From an uncultured Gammaproteobacteria bacterium (lineage in GTDB: Bacteria; Pseudomonadota; Gammaproteobacteria; GCA-001735895), in contig CALZHS010000047.1 in NCBI GenBank assembly GCA_945787265.1, positions 1 through 10,063 of the forward strand: 10,063 nt of DNA. The letters are read 5' to 3'. Each line of letters opens with the position of its first letter. Positions within the stretch are counted from its first letter, which is position 1. The translations under genes and the position numbers were made by a program. Below, one piece after another: positions 1-7,101 of the stretch. The notes under the pieces are model-generated. The model made no database searches. It was not told the origin of the DNA and worked only from the letters and a program-made list of their open reading frames with translations.

Positions 1-101
1 TCTACGAAGACGTTCAAGATTCCTATATATTCTCCTTGTGAACCTCGGCCACCACCAACGGAGCGTTTGTTTCAGAAAACACATCCAGGGTTGGAGTCTC
101 A

Positions 102-151
102 CTCAGAGTCCGAATTGGGTCGTTAGCCGACCCTCAAAATAATTTTCTGAG
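102..151. repeat. Nested inverted repeat (possible structured RNA or terminator-like element)
   Basis: Three pairs of arms nest around one centre: CTCAGA (102-107) with TCTGAG (146-151), AATT (113-116) with AATT (141-144), and GGGTCG (117-122) with CGACCC (128-133) around a 5-base loop TTAGC. The inner stem of 6 bp is GC-rich. Side bulges (gtccg on the left, tcaaaat on the right) separate the layers. An AGAGTCCG direct repeat occurs at the left arm and again just after the right arm. No T-run directly follows the inner hairpin on either strand, so a standard intrinsic terminator is not well supported. The arms are seen directly; any function is inference. Confidence 0.4.
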
Positions 152-266
152 AGTCCGCTTTGGGGGGGTGTGAGGACTGGATTCAAACTCCATCTTCGAC
201 AAATTCTCCCCAAGTTATCCATCATCCGCCACTGTGCGCCGCCTTACATTTACGATTGACAGACGA

Positions 267-281
267 TGTGCCATTGGCACA
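267..281. repeat. Perfect 6-bp hairpin downstream of the 304-1269 gene
   Basis: TGTGCC and GGCACA are perfect inverted arms around a 3-base loop. The hairpin lies 23 bases beyond the stop codon of the minus-strand membrane protein gene, so it would sit in its 3' untranslated RNA. There is no U-run directly after it on the minus strand, so it may protect or process the transcript end rather than terminate it. Confidence 0.4.
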
Positions 282-287
282 AAACCT

Positions 288-310
288 CCAGCAAAGCCGG
301 CTTTTACTGG
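288..310 (-). terminator. Possible terminator hairpin overlapping a stop codon
   Basis: A dyad spans the stop codon of the minus-strand membrane protein gene. The core is the 12-base perfect palindrome AAAGCCGGCTTT (293-304), flanked by CCAG (288-291) and CTGG (307-310). On the minus strand the stem is followed after a few bases by a short TTTT. This resembles a weak Rho-independent terminator, with a second hairpin 267-281 further on. The short T-run makes the call tentative. Confidence 0.35.
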
Positions 311-1269
311 GCAACCGCTTCCAGGTTTAGCAGGGCAGGTACATCGCTCGGCTTGTATTTTTCAATTCTTGCGAGGTCGAGCGGTTCCCTTGGCTTGGCG
401 GTAACGATAAGCGTGGATTTCCCGGCCAGGTATTCCTTGTATGGATCGATTACGTATTCATCAAACTCGATACCATTCAATTTTCCACGGTACTGCAGTG
501 CATTCAAACGCGCGGCCAGAATCTGGGCCGGCGTCAATCCGAGCTTGGTACAGTATTTTTCGACCCGCGCGTTTAACGACTGGTCGGTGATTTTTAAAGT
601 CAGGTCACTCATTTTCGGTCGATAGTAAGGCCCGCTTGCCACGCCCGACATCAAGTTTCCTGCAATCTGCATGTTCATATCGAGATTTAACATATCAACC
701 GCGTCGATGTTCATTTCGGTAATAAAATTGCTTTCGCCCTGCCTTAAACCGACTGTCATTGATACGATTATTTCGTCGTAGCCGAGCGCCTTGAGGGCTT
801 TTGGTGAATACCCGTACTTGCCGACGCATTGGACCCCGCGCTGCCTGATATCGGTGGGCGCCAGTTTTTTGATGCTTGCCTCGTACAAATCAGTGTAATA
901 ATCGGCCGTAGTCTGGATCCGCATGTCTTCGGCGATAAATCCGAAATATTCCGGTGCTCCACTGCTTGCCGACGGGGTGCCCGCAGCGAGGTCGCTCAAG
1001 CTCAGCAGGGTTAGAAAACTGGGGGTATCGATACCCAGGCGCCCGATAGAAAAACCGTCGCGGTAGCCTTTTATCTTTACCTTTACATCATCGACTGTAA
1101 GCTCGCCGGTAATGGTTGAACTTATACCGCCATACTCGATTTCCGCGTAGGGTGACATCGCCAGGACAGCAGAATCCACACCATCACTGACCTTGTAATA
1201 CAGGTAAAATTTGCCTGCGGCGAAGACGACACCGACCAGCAAGACGGTACCAATAAGAATAAATTTCAT
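304..1269 (-). CDS. Membrane-anchored protein of unknown function, AsmA/DUF945-like in appearance
   Basis: I do not recognise this family with certainty. With the start chosen here it is 321 residues. An N-terminal hydrophobic segment (about residues 3-20, beginning MKFILIGTVL) looks like a signal anchor, leaving nearly all the protein in the periplasm. The rest is rich in alternating hydrophobic/polar strands, with phrases such as GELTVDDVKVKIKGY and LNLDMNMQIAGNL that resemble AsmA/DUF945-type periplasmic beta-rich proteins; this is a resemblance only. Two isolated cysteines are present in the periplasmic part. An in-frame ATG lies at 1293, but the ATG at 1269 has GAGG about 9 bases upstream and begins right at the hydrophobic segment, whereas 1293 has no ribosome site. 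It is transcribed alone, divergently from the dehydrogenase gene, with a likely promoter at 1329-1357 and hairpins at its end. Confidence 0.7.
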   Translation of the reverse strand: MKFILIGTVLLVGVVFAAGKFYLYYKVSDGVDSAVLAMSPYAEIEYGGISSTITGELTVDDVKVKIKGYRDGFSIGRLGIDTPSFLTLLSLSDLAAGTPSASSGAPEYFGFIAEDMRIQTTADYYTDLYEASIKKLAPTDIRQRGVQCVGKYGYSPKALKALGYDEIIVSMTVGLRQGESNFITEMNIDAVDMLNLDMNMQIAGNLMSGVASGPYYRPKMSDLTLKITDQSLNARVEKYCTKLGLTPAQILAARLNALQYRGKLNGIEFDEYVIDPYKEYLAGKSTLIVTAKPREPLDLARIEKYKPSDVPALLNLEAVAQ

Positions 1270-1328
1270 TGAATATACCCTCGTCCTCACCATTTAACAG
1301 GACGAATTTTTTAATGTTTGTTAGCCGG

Positions 1329-1357
1329 AGTATAGCGGGGGCATAGTGGATTGCCAT
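1329..1357 (-). promoter_or_regulatory. Putative sigma70 promoter for the 304-1269 gene
   Basis: On the minus strand an ATGGCA -35-like box (1352-1357) and a TATACT -10 box (1329-1334) are separated by 17 bases. Transcription would start near 1322, leaving about 50 untranslated bases before the ATG at 1269. The -10 box matches consensus at 5 of 6 positions and the -35 box at 4 of 6. Confidence 0.45.
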
Positions 1358-1452
1358 GTGAGCTCATTTCAGCCAGATTGCCCGGTAAAGGGCATCCTCA
1401 CTGCCCGTAGTTTTTGAATTATACTGGCCGGGTTATGAAGCTTTGATTTGTA

Positions 1453-2433
1453 ATGTCCCGGGTAGCTATTCAAATTGCAGTAATCAAGGGTGATGGAATC
1501 GGCGTCGATGTAACCGACGCGGCGCTTGCGATCGTCGAGGCGGCGCTCTCGAAATCGTCCAGTATTCGCCTGGATTACCGCGAAATATACGCGGGGGCGG
1601 GCTACTTTCGTGAAACTGGACGCGATATCGAAGCTGGCGGCGAGGAAGCCGCGGGGAAGGCGGATGCGATATTTCTCGGCAATGCGCCGCAACGTCTTGC
1701 CGACCCGCGTGCGGGTGATATAGACCTCGTGATTTTGCGCGAATCCACCGAGGGGCTTTTCTATTCGGCCGCGGTGCATGGCAGGAGCGAGGTTATCAAC
1801 AACGAGGAAGTGCGCGACGTATTGCGAATTACCCGCGCTACCACCGAAAAGCTGCATCGCTTCGGCTTCGAGCTGGCGCGTAAGCGCAAACAACGAGGAT
1901 CCAGGGGCATGTTGACCTGCGTCGACAAGGCTAACGTGTTCGCGTCGATGGCATTTTTCAGGCAGATCTACGACGAGATCGCAGCGGAATTCCCGGATGT
2001 TCAAACCGATTACAATTACGTCGACGCGCAGGCACTCGACCTGATTCGTCGGCCCTGGGACTTCGATGTGCTGGTCACTGAAAACATGTTTGGCGACATT
2101 CTGTCGGACCTTGCCGGGGGCCTGGTCGGTGGTATGGGGATAGCGGCCTGTGCCGAGATCGGAGATTCTACCGCGTTGTTTCAACCCGCCCACGGTAGCG
2201 CGCCCGATATCATGGGCCAGGATAGTGCCAACCCGCTCGCCGCTATTTTAAGTGGTGCATTAATGCTCGAGTACCTGGCTGACAAAACCGGGGAGTCGAC
2301 GCTGGCAGATGCTTCACGCTTGATCGAAACTGCAGTCTCTCGTGGTTTTTCCGAATCACGTATCCGTCCAATCGAGTTTGGCGGTGATATGGGTACCGGG
2401 GCAGTGACGCGTGAATTGTTGGCGCTTCTCTGA
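1453..2433 (+). CDS. Isocitrate/isopropylmalate dehydrogenase-family protein with an internal deletion
   Basis: This is an NAD-dependent beta-decarboxylating hydroxyacid dehydrogenase of the isocitrate/isopropylmalate/tartrate dehydrogenase family, 326 residues against the usual 350-365 or so. Visible family motifs are the N-terminal IAVIKGDGIG (8-17), RESTEGLFYS (96-105), the catalytic-lysine region DKANVF (158-163), YVDAQALDL (189-197), the metal-binding aspartates in ENMFGDILSDL (210-220) and the NAD-binding AHGSAPDI (246-253). After DAIFLG (71-76) the protein jumps straight to NAPQRLADPR (77-86). Relatives normally have about 35-40 residues there, including the LR...RP segment whose arginines bind the substrate carboxylates (R99 and R109 in E. 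coli LeuB). The reading frame is kept. Substrate is therefore uncertain and activity may be reduced or lost. The ATG has only a weak ribosome site; a TATACT box at 1420-1425 could be its -10. No leu, icd or tartrate-pathway gene is adjacent. Confidence 0.85.
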   Translation: MSRVAIQIAVIKGDGIGVDVTDAALAIVEAALSKSSSIRLDYREIYAGAGYFRETGRDIEAGGEEAAGKADAIFLGNAPQRLADPRAGDIDLVILRESTEGLFYSAAVHGRSEVINNEEVRDVLRITRATTEKLHRFGFELARKRKQRGSRGMLTCVDKANVFASMAFFRQIYDEIAAEFPDVQTDYNYVDAQALDLIRRPWDFDVLVTENMFGDILSDLAGGLVGGMGIAACAEIGDSTALFQPAHGSAPDIMGQDSANPLAAILSGALMLEYLADKTGESTLADASRLIETAVSRGFSESRIRPIEFGGDMGTGAVTRELLALL

Positions 2434-2673
2434 CCCTGTTTTATCGCCTTTACGGTTTGCTGGCAGGCGATTCAATGACTGAAATCAGGTGCGTATCGAA
2501 GCAAAGAACGGGTTCGACATCAAATTAGAATTAACATTAAATAAACTAAATAACTGATTGTAAATAATAGTTATTATATAAGTTTAAAATTTAAAATCGT
2601 AACCACGAATGTCGGTTTTTACGCGTTAAAAACAGGCCGGACGAACGGCACTGTTTTTCAGAATATCTCTGCT
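2434..2673. other. AT-rich intergenic region upstream of the HDOD gene
   Basis: This 240-base spacer contains a strongly AT-rich core (about 2520-2600), unlike the balanced composition around it. It holds the inverted pair AATAACT (2549-2555) / AGTTATT (2569-2575) and, further on, a second dyad GTTTTTA (2615-2621) / TAAAAAC (2627-2633) around CGCGT. I see no clear -35/-10 pair at ideal spacing; TATGCT at 2673-2678 overlaps the first HDOD start codon. The AT-rich block and dyads are seen; a role as regulatory region for the HDOD gene is inference. Just after the dehydrogenase stop, ATCGCC and GGCGAT form a long-looped stem with no T-run, so it is not called as a terminator. Confidence 0.4.
2615..2633. 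repeat. 7-bp inverted repeat, candidate operator or hairpin
   Basis: GTTTTTA and TAAAAAC are perfect inverted arms around the 5-base centre CGCGT, 40 bases upstream of the first HDOD start codon. The position suits a regulator-binding site or a leader hairpin. No regulator gene is next to it. Confidence 0.3.
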
Positions 2674-3588
2674 ATGCTCCTTAGCATGACGCGCACTGCC
2701 GAACTCGATATTCAATCCCCCGTTACCCTTGAACAGCTGATTGGCAAGGGCCAGGATTTGCCCAGCCTGCCTGAAATTTACCTGCGTGTCTCCGAGCAGC
2801 TGGAAAACGAATCAAGCACGGTTCAGCAGATTGGAGACACGGTTCAAAATGATCCTGCGATTACGACGCGCGTGTTGAAAATGGTCAATAGCGCCTACTA
2901 CGGTATGCCGAACGAGGTCGCCTCGGTTTCGCAGGCGGTTTCGTTGCTGGGACGCGAAAGACTCAAGCATATCCTGATCGGTTCGGTACTGCGGGGCGTT
3001 TTCAGCACGCAGGAGAATCCGGCCTTCTCGATGCAGGTATTCTGGCAGCACAGCATAAAAACCGCGATCATCGCGCGTCAGCTGGCAGCACAGATCAGTG
3101 CCATCAAGGAACCCGAATCGATGTTTACCGCGGGTTTGCTGCATGACATCGGCAAACTGTTGCTGATTAACAAGGTCCCGCAACGTATGCTGGCTGCGGA
3201 AGAGTACATGGTTCAAAAGCGGGTCGACGTGTTAACCGCTGAACTGAGCCAGGTCGGCGTTACCCATACCGCCGTCGGCGAGGCGCTGATGGATCACTGG
3301 GGCCTGCCGCAATTGCTGATTGATTGCTCGCGTAATCACCACGAAGTGGTTCACGATGGTCCCAACCGCGAAGCCACCCACCTGATTTACCTGGCCAACT
3401 GCCTGAGCACCTATGTGCCGCCCCTGGACGAGCAGGAAACGCAGAATATACTCGACGATATCGAGAACTGGGACCAGGGATACGCAACCCTCGAGCAGAT
3501 TGCATACGCATGCCAGTATGCCGAAGACATGGTATTCGAAGTCATGGAATCACTGGGCATGGTCGCTCTCGAAATCAGCAGCGACTAA
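2674..3588 (+). CDS. HDOD domain signalling protein
   Basis: A stand-alone HDOD (HD-related output domain) protein of 304 residues. It begins with the typical LPSLPEI (30-35 region), followed by the helical ND.A.T.RVLKMVNSAYYG segment (60-77). It keeps the HD-like residues: WQHS (124-127), LHDIGK (156-161), THTAVG (198-202) and NHHE (221-224). Many HDOD proteins have lost the HD pair, so metal binding is possible here, but no phosphodiesterase GYP motif is present. There is no receiver, GGDEF, EAL or other partner domain. Known relatives act as regulators in motility, c-di-GMP or stress pathways; the specific role here cannot be told. Neither candidate ATG (2674, or 2686 beginning MTRTAELD) has a good ribosome site, so the start is uncertain by four residues. 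The gene is monocistronic and ends 14 bases from the convergent transporter gene. Confidence 0.9.
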   Translation: MLLSMTRTAELDIQSPVTLEQLIGKGQDLPSLPEIYLRVSEQLENESSTVQQIGDTVQNDPAITTRVLKMVNSAYYGMPNEVASVSQAVSLLGRERLKHILIGSVLRGVFSTQENPAFSMQVFWQHSIKTAIIARQLAAQISAIKEPESMFTAGLLHDIGKLLLINKVPQRMLAAEEYMVQKRVDVLTAELSQVGVTHTAVGEALMDHWGLPQLLIDCSRNHHEVVHDGPNREATHLIYLANCLSTYVPPLDEQETQNILDDIENWDQGYATLEQIAYACQYAEDMVFEVMESLGMVALEISSD

Positions 3589-3602
3589 GCATAAAATCCG
3601 AA

Positions 3603-4505
3603 TTACCGGGCCTGTTTAGCGCGCCCCGCTTCGGATAGCCAAATACCACCCAGCACCAGCGTCAGTGAAACCGCGTGGTGTGCTTTGAAGGATTCTTGCA
3701 GGAAAACAACCGCCATTATCGATGCCAGCACCGGCACCAGGTTGACGAATATAGAAGCTCTGCCGGGGCCAATCATGGTGACACCCTTGATAAAAAAGGT
3801 TTGCGCAACCAGCGAAGGCAGTAACGTTGTCAACAACGCGATGGTCCATCCGGTCAGCGAAGGCGTATGCCAGCCCTGTTGATAGGTTTCGATCGCGACC
3901 ACCGGAATCGAAACCAGCCAGGCCACGGTTGCCATGATCGCAAACAGGCCGAGTGCGCTGACGTTGGGTTTACGACTCAACCCGATCGAGTAGGCGGCAT
4001 AAAGGAAGCAGGCGATCAACATGAACAGGTCGCCGCGATTGACCGACAGGCTCTGCAGCGCGTTCCAGTCTCCGCCGGAAGCCACGATAATAACGCCGAG
4101 CAGGGTTACGATGACGCCCAGGCTTTGCAATCGTGTAATCTGGTGACGCCAGATCAGCCAGCTGGCAAGTAGCACGTACACCGGGATCGAGCCCTGCAGG
4201 ATACCGATGTTGATCGCCGAGGTATGATGTGCGGCGACGTAGAACAGGGCGTTGAAAGCGGTAAAGCCGCAGCTACCCATGAGGCAAAGATAGGGCAGGT
4301 GACGGCGCAGTATCGGCCAGTCGCGGACTATATTTTCGCGTGCAAATACAGCCAGCAGTATAACCACGCCCAGCCAGCGAAAGGTAACCAGCTGCATTGG
4401 CGAAATTTCACCAACCGCGAGCTTACTGAAAATCGCGTTGAGCCCCCAGCACCAGGTGGTCCCAAGCAATAGCAGGTAGGCGCGTAAATGATACGCGTCG
4501 ATCAT
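3603..4505 (-). CDS. EamA/DMT-superfamily transporter, second of a tandem pair
   Basis: A 300-residue inner-membrane protein with about ten hydrophobic segments arranged as two EamA repeats (roughly residues 8-140 and 152-290), the standard form of the drug/metabolite transporter superfamily. Typical features are the first-helix LLLGTTWCWGLNAIFSKLA, the RW in the second-helix region, and the FKAHHAVSLTLVLGGIWLS ending. Members export or import amino acids, nucleosides, sugars or other small molecules; substrate cannot be deduced. Its ATG overlaps the stop of the upstream transporter gene by four bases (ATGA), which indicates translational coupling and co-transcription. The two transporters are clearly diverged in sequence, so this is not a recent duplication. 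The gene ends 14 bases from the convergent HDOD gene with no obvious terminator between them. Confidence 0.9.
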   Translation of the reverse strand: MIDAYHLRAYLLLLGTTWCWGLNAIFSKLAVGEISPMQLVTFRWLGVVILLAVFARENIVRDWPILRRHLPYLCLMGSCGFTAFNALFYVAAHHTSAINIGILQGSIPVYVLLASWLIWRHQITRLQSLGVIVTLLGVIIVASGGDWNALQSLSVNRGDLFMLIACFLYAAYSIGLSRKPNVSALGLFAIMATVAWLVSIPVVAIETYQQGWHTPSLTGWTIALLTTLLPSLVAQTFFIKGVTMIGPGRASIFVNLVPVLASIMAVVFLQESFKAHHAVSLTLVLGGIWLSEAGRAKQAR

Positions 4506-5344
4506 GAGCGTGTCCTCACGCCTCGAACCAGTTCGCGGTGCAGCGTGTAAAGACCGCTCAAAATGATAATGCTGATTCCAAAAACACTTTGCAGGTCGGG
4601 AACCTCACGCCATACCAGGAAAGCGATACCGCCACCGAAAACAATGGACAGGTACTTCAGCGGGGCCACGATTCCGACCGCCAGTCGCTGATAGCTCAGT
4701 GTCATCAGGTATTGTGCCATTCCGCCGAGTATTCCAACCATGCAAAGCAACGCAAGATCCATCAGCGGGGGTTGCTGCCAGCCCTGAAGGATAATCCCGA
4801 CGGTACTGACGATAATCCCGGTAGCGGTAAAGTAAAAGGTGATGCAGACAGGATCGTCGATCTTGCCGAGATGGCGAATAACGATCGTGGTGCAGCCGAT
4901 CAGAAAGGCGGCGGTCAGCATGTACAGGCTGCCGCTGGCGAGCATATCGGCGCCCGGTCGAACTACCAGCAGCATGCCGATAAACCCGAGGATGATGGCC
5001 GACCAGCGACGAATGCCCACCGCTTCGCGCAGTAAAATCACCGACAGTGCCGTCATGAATAGCGGCGCCGTGTGCAGTATCGAAATCGCTTCTGCCAGCG
5101 GCATCAGTGAAAAGGCGTAAAAAGCAAAGCCCATCGCGGCAATGCCGAGCACGCTGCGCAGCAGGTGCAGTTTTTTCTGGTCGGTTCTCAGTATGCTCAG
5201 CCCGCCGCGCATTAATATGATGACCAGTACGGGAACCAGGGCCACGGTACAGCGAAAGAACATGATCTGCGCCGTCGGATAGGTTGCGCCAAGCCATTTC
5301 ACGCTCGCATCCATCATTGCAAACAGCAGGATGCTCAGCAGCAT
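4502..5344 (-). CDS. EamA/DMT-superfamily transporter, first of a tandem pair; true start probably upstream
   Basis: A ten-helix EamA-type transporter of 280 residues from the only usable ATG, with two EamA repeats (about 1-130 and 145-270). The first helix reads MLLSILLFAMMDASVKWLG, a very typical DMT opening followed by YPTAQIMFFR. The ATG at 5344 lies directly at the start of the first helix and has no ribosome site, while relatives usually carry 10-30 residues before it. The frame is open upstream for 22 more codons (..SIDKPALGFGA), reaching a GTT at 5410-5408 that sits 7 bases after a perfect AGGAG. No ATG, GTG or TTG exists in that extension. If initiation occurs there the protein is 302 residues and starts 13 bases after the GMC stop. 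Substrate is unknown. It is the middle gene of a GMC-transporter-transporter unit and overlaps the next gene by four bases. Confidence 0.88.
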   Translation of the reverse strand: MLLSILLFAMMDASVKWLGATYPTAQIMFFRCTVALVPVLVIILMRGGLSILRTDQKKLHLLRSVLGIAAMGFAFYAFSLMPLAEAISILHTAPLFMTALSVILLREAVGIRRWSAIILGFIGMLLVVRPGADMLASGSLYMLTAAFLIGCTTIVIRHLGKIDDPVCITFYFTATGIIVSTVGIILQGWQQPPLMDLALLCMVGILGGMAQYLMTLSYQRLAVGIVAPLKYLSIVFGGGIAFLVWREVPDLQSVFGISIIILSGLYTLHRELVRGVRTRS

Positions 5345-5417
5345 CGCGCCGAAGCCGAGCGCCGGCTTGTCGATACTGCGGTTGTCTAGTGAAATAGGGT
5401 TACTGGAAACAGTGAAG

Positions 5418-5422
5418 CTCCT
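5418..5422 (-). promoter_or_regulatory. Strong ribosome binding site with no standard start codon after it
   Basis: AGGAG on the minus strand lies just after the GMC stop codon (5426-5424). Seven bases further on, at the normal initiation distance, is GTT (5410-5408), in frame with the first transporter. No ATG, GTG or TTG in that frame follows before 5344. The site strongly suggests the transporter is, or was, translated from here. Confidence 0.6.
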
Positions 5423-5423
5423 G

Positions 5424-7034
5424 TCAGGCGAGAATCATATCGGCTGCCTTTTCGGCCACCATGATCGTGGGTCCGTTGGTATTGCCAGAGGTGACGGTTG
5501 GAAAAATCGAAGTATCGACTACTCTCAGGCGCTCCACGCCATAAACCCGGCACCTCGCATCGACCACGGCAGTTCTCGAATCAGGTCCCATCATACAGGT
5601 GCAACTGGGGTGATACACCGTGTCAGCGCGCTCGCGGATATCCGCGACTAACTCATCATCGCTCTGCACCGAGGGGCCGGGCCGTATTTCATGATCGATA
5701 ATTTCGGCCAATGCGGGTGCGCTTGCCAGCTGGCGCAGCAGGCGGGCGCCTTCGAGCATTTGCGTTACGTCATCGTCACTCGACAGGTAATTCGGCTGAA
5801 TCCTGACCGGGGCAAACGGGTCGGGAGAATCGATTTGCAGGTGACCGCGACTGGTCGGGCGCAGTTGTCCGATGGAGTTTAAAAATCCAGGGTAGGGATC
5901 CGGTCGCATCAACGGACGTTCGCCCGGTGGTGATGTGGTGTAGGTAATCGCGGCGAAATACAGCTGGATATTGGGCCGGGGGCGTGATGGGTGACTGCGC
6001 AGGAATCCACCCGACTGGTTGACGCTTAATGACAACAGCCCGTCCCTGAAAACGAGGTAGCGCAGGCCGGCTAACATTTTTCCCCACCAGGGATAGAGCC
6101 GGTTGTTCAGCGTTGGTACTCGAGAGCGATAGTAAATACAGTAGTCCAGGTGATCCTGCAGGTTGCGCCCAACCCCCGGCAAAGCCACCCGTGGCGAAAT
6201 GCCGAATCGCTTGAGCAAATCGGGATCGCCAATACCTGACAGCTGCAGGATCTGTGGTGAATTGATCGCACCGGCGCTGACAATGACCTCGCAATTTGCT
6301 TTCACCTGGCGTGTCTGGTTGTTATGAACGAACTTGACGCCGTTAGCCACTTTGCCGTCGAACAGGATACGCGTGACCTGGGCACGCGTAATAATCTCGC
6401 AATTGGCCCGCTTCAGTGCCGGATGCAGGTAGGCCCTGGCCGCTGACATCCGCCGCCCGTCCCTGGTCGTGATCTGGTAGAAACCAACGCCTTCCTGGGA
6501 TTCACCGTTAAAATCTGGATTTAAGGTAAAGCCCTGTTGCTGGGCGGCCTCGATGAATACCTGACACAACGGGTGATACTGCGAACTGACATTGTTGACG
6601 TAAAGTGGTCCGCGGTCGCCGCGGTACTGATTAGCGCCGTCCGAGTTGGTTTCGGATTTTATAAAATAGGGCAAAACGTCCTGCCAACCCCAGCCGGGAT
6701 TGCCAAGCGCGAGCCAGTCGTCGTAATCCTGTGGGTTGCCGCGAATATAAACCATGGCGTTTATCGAACTCGAGCCACCGACTACTTTTCCACGCGGCCA
6801 GTAGCTGCGTCGGTTATTGATACCGGGCTCAGGTTCGGTGGTGTATTTCCAGTTGACGGATTCGTCGTAGAAGGTCTTGCCGTAGCCGATCGGTGTTTGA
6901 ATCCAGAAACGCCTGTCACTGCCGCCAGCCTCGAGTACCAGCACTCGATTTTTACCATTCGCGCTGAGACGATTGGCGAGTACACAGCCTGCGGAACCTG
7001 CTCCGATAATGACGTAGTCGAACTCGAGTTCCAC
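5424..7034 (-). CDS. GMC-family FAD-dependent oxidoreductase (choline/alcohol dehydrogenase-like)
   Basis: A glucose-methanol-choline family flavoprotein of 536 residues, the usual length for bacterial choline- or alcohol-dehydrogenase-like members. FAD is bound by the N-terminal GAGSAG (11-16) and the EAGG motif (35-38). GMC signature 1 is PRGKVVGGSSSINAM (80-94) and signature 2 is AGAINSPQILQLSGIG (254-269). The catalytic histidine lies in YHPSC (H475), and the C-terminal GNTNGPTIM (about 517-525) closes the active site with an asparagine in place of the second histidine, as in choline dehydrogenases. It should oxidise an alcohol to an aldehyde; the exact alcohol is not readable, and no betB, betI or bet transport gene is present. 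The frame stays open upstream to an ATG at 7253, but a TATAAT promoter at 7062-7089 lies inside that extension and FAD-fold homology starts at GTG 7034, so 7034 is chosen. It is the first gene of a three-gene unit with two DMT transporters. Confidence 0.9.
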   Translation of the reverse strand: MELEFDYVIIGAGSAGCVLANRLSANGKNRVLVLEAGGSDRRFWIQTPIGYGKTFYDESVNWKYTTEPEPGINNRRSYWPRGKVVGGSSSINAMVYIRGNPQDYDDWLALGNPGWGWQDVLPYFIKSETNSDGANQYRGDRGPLYVNNVSSQYHPLCQVFIEAAQQQGFTLNPDFNGESQEGVGFYQITTRDGRRMSAARAYLHPALKRANCEIITRAQVTRILFDGKVANGVKFVHNNQTRQVKANCEVIVSAGAINSPQILQLSGIGDPDLLKRFGISPRVALPGVGRNLQDHLDYCIYYRSRVPTLNNRLYPWWGKMLAGLRYLVFRDGLLSLSVNQSGGFLRSHPSRPRPNIQLYFAAITYTTSPPGERPLMRPDPYPGFLNSIGQLRPTSRGHLQIDSPDPFAPVRIQPNYLSSDDDVTQMLEGARLLRQLASAPALAEIIDHEIRPGPSVQSDDELVADIRERADTVYHPSCTCMMGPDSRTAVVDARCRVYGVERLRVVDTSIFPTVTSGNTNGPTIMVAEKAADMILA

Positions 7035-7061
7035 GTTGCTTACAGGAAAAAATGATTGTGG

Positions 7062-7089
7062 ATTATAGACGGTACAACGCTTGCGTAAA
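7062..7089 (-). promoter_or_regulatory. Putative sigma70 promoter for the GMC-transporter unit
   Basis: On the minus strand TTTACG (7084-7089) and a perfect TATAAT (7062-7067) are separated by 16 bases. Transcription would start near 7055, about 20 bases before the GTG at 7034. This argues against the longer GMC reading frame, whose start would lie upstream of the promoter. Confidence 0.6.
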
Positions 7090-7101
7090 GCATAAATCGG
7101 G

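Larger units (their letters stand above)
1..303. other. Left-edge non-coding stretch with inverted repeats
   Basis: No reading frame with gene-like features covers this stretch on either strand. It contains a nested inverted repeat at 102-151 and a compact hairpin at 267-281, both listed separately. On the minus strand an AAGGAG-like sequence lies near 33-38, but no start codon follows it at a usable distance. Any gene it served would lie mostly beyond the left edge. The G-run near 163-170 and the T-arm-like bases near 179-192 do not assemble into a tRNA or tmRNA. It is best read as an intergenic region downstream of the minus-strand gene that ends at 304. Confidence 0.5.

Noticed and set aside
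160..210. tRNA- or tmRNA-like 3' end (T-arm-like bases at 179-192)
   Set aside because: The T-stem has a mismatch, no matching 5' acceptor strand or CCA end is found, and no D-arm or anticodon arm can be drawn.
1369..2193. Long minus-strand frame opposite the dehydrogenase gene
   Set aside because: It is the antisense shadow of a clearly conserved enzyme gene; the translation is rich in Arg, His and Gln and has no domain-like pattern.
4605..5297. Long minus-strand frame inside the first transporter gene
   Set aside because: It runs in another frame of the same strand as a clear EamA transporter, and its Arg/His-rich, low-hydrophobicity translation is typical of an out-of-frame shadow.
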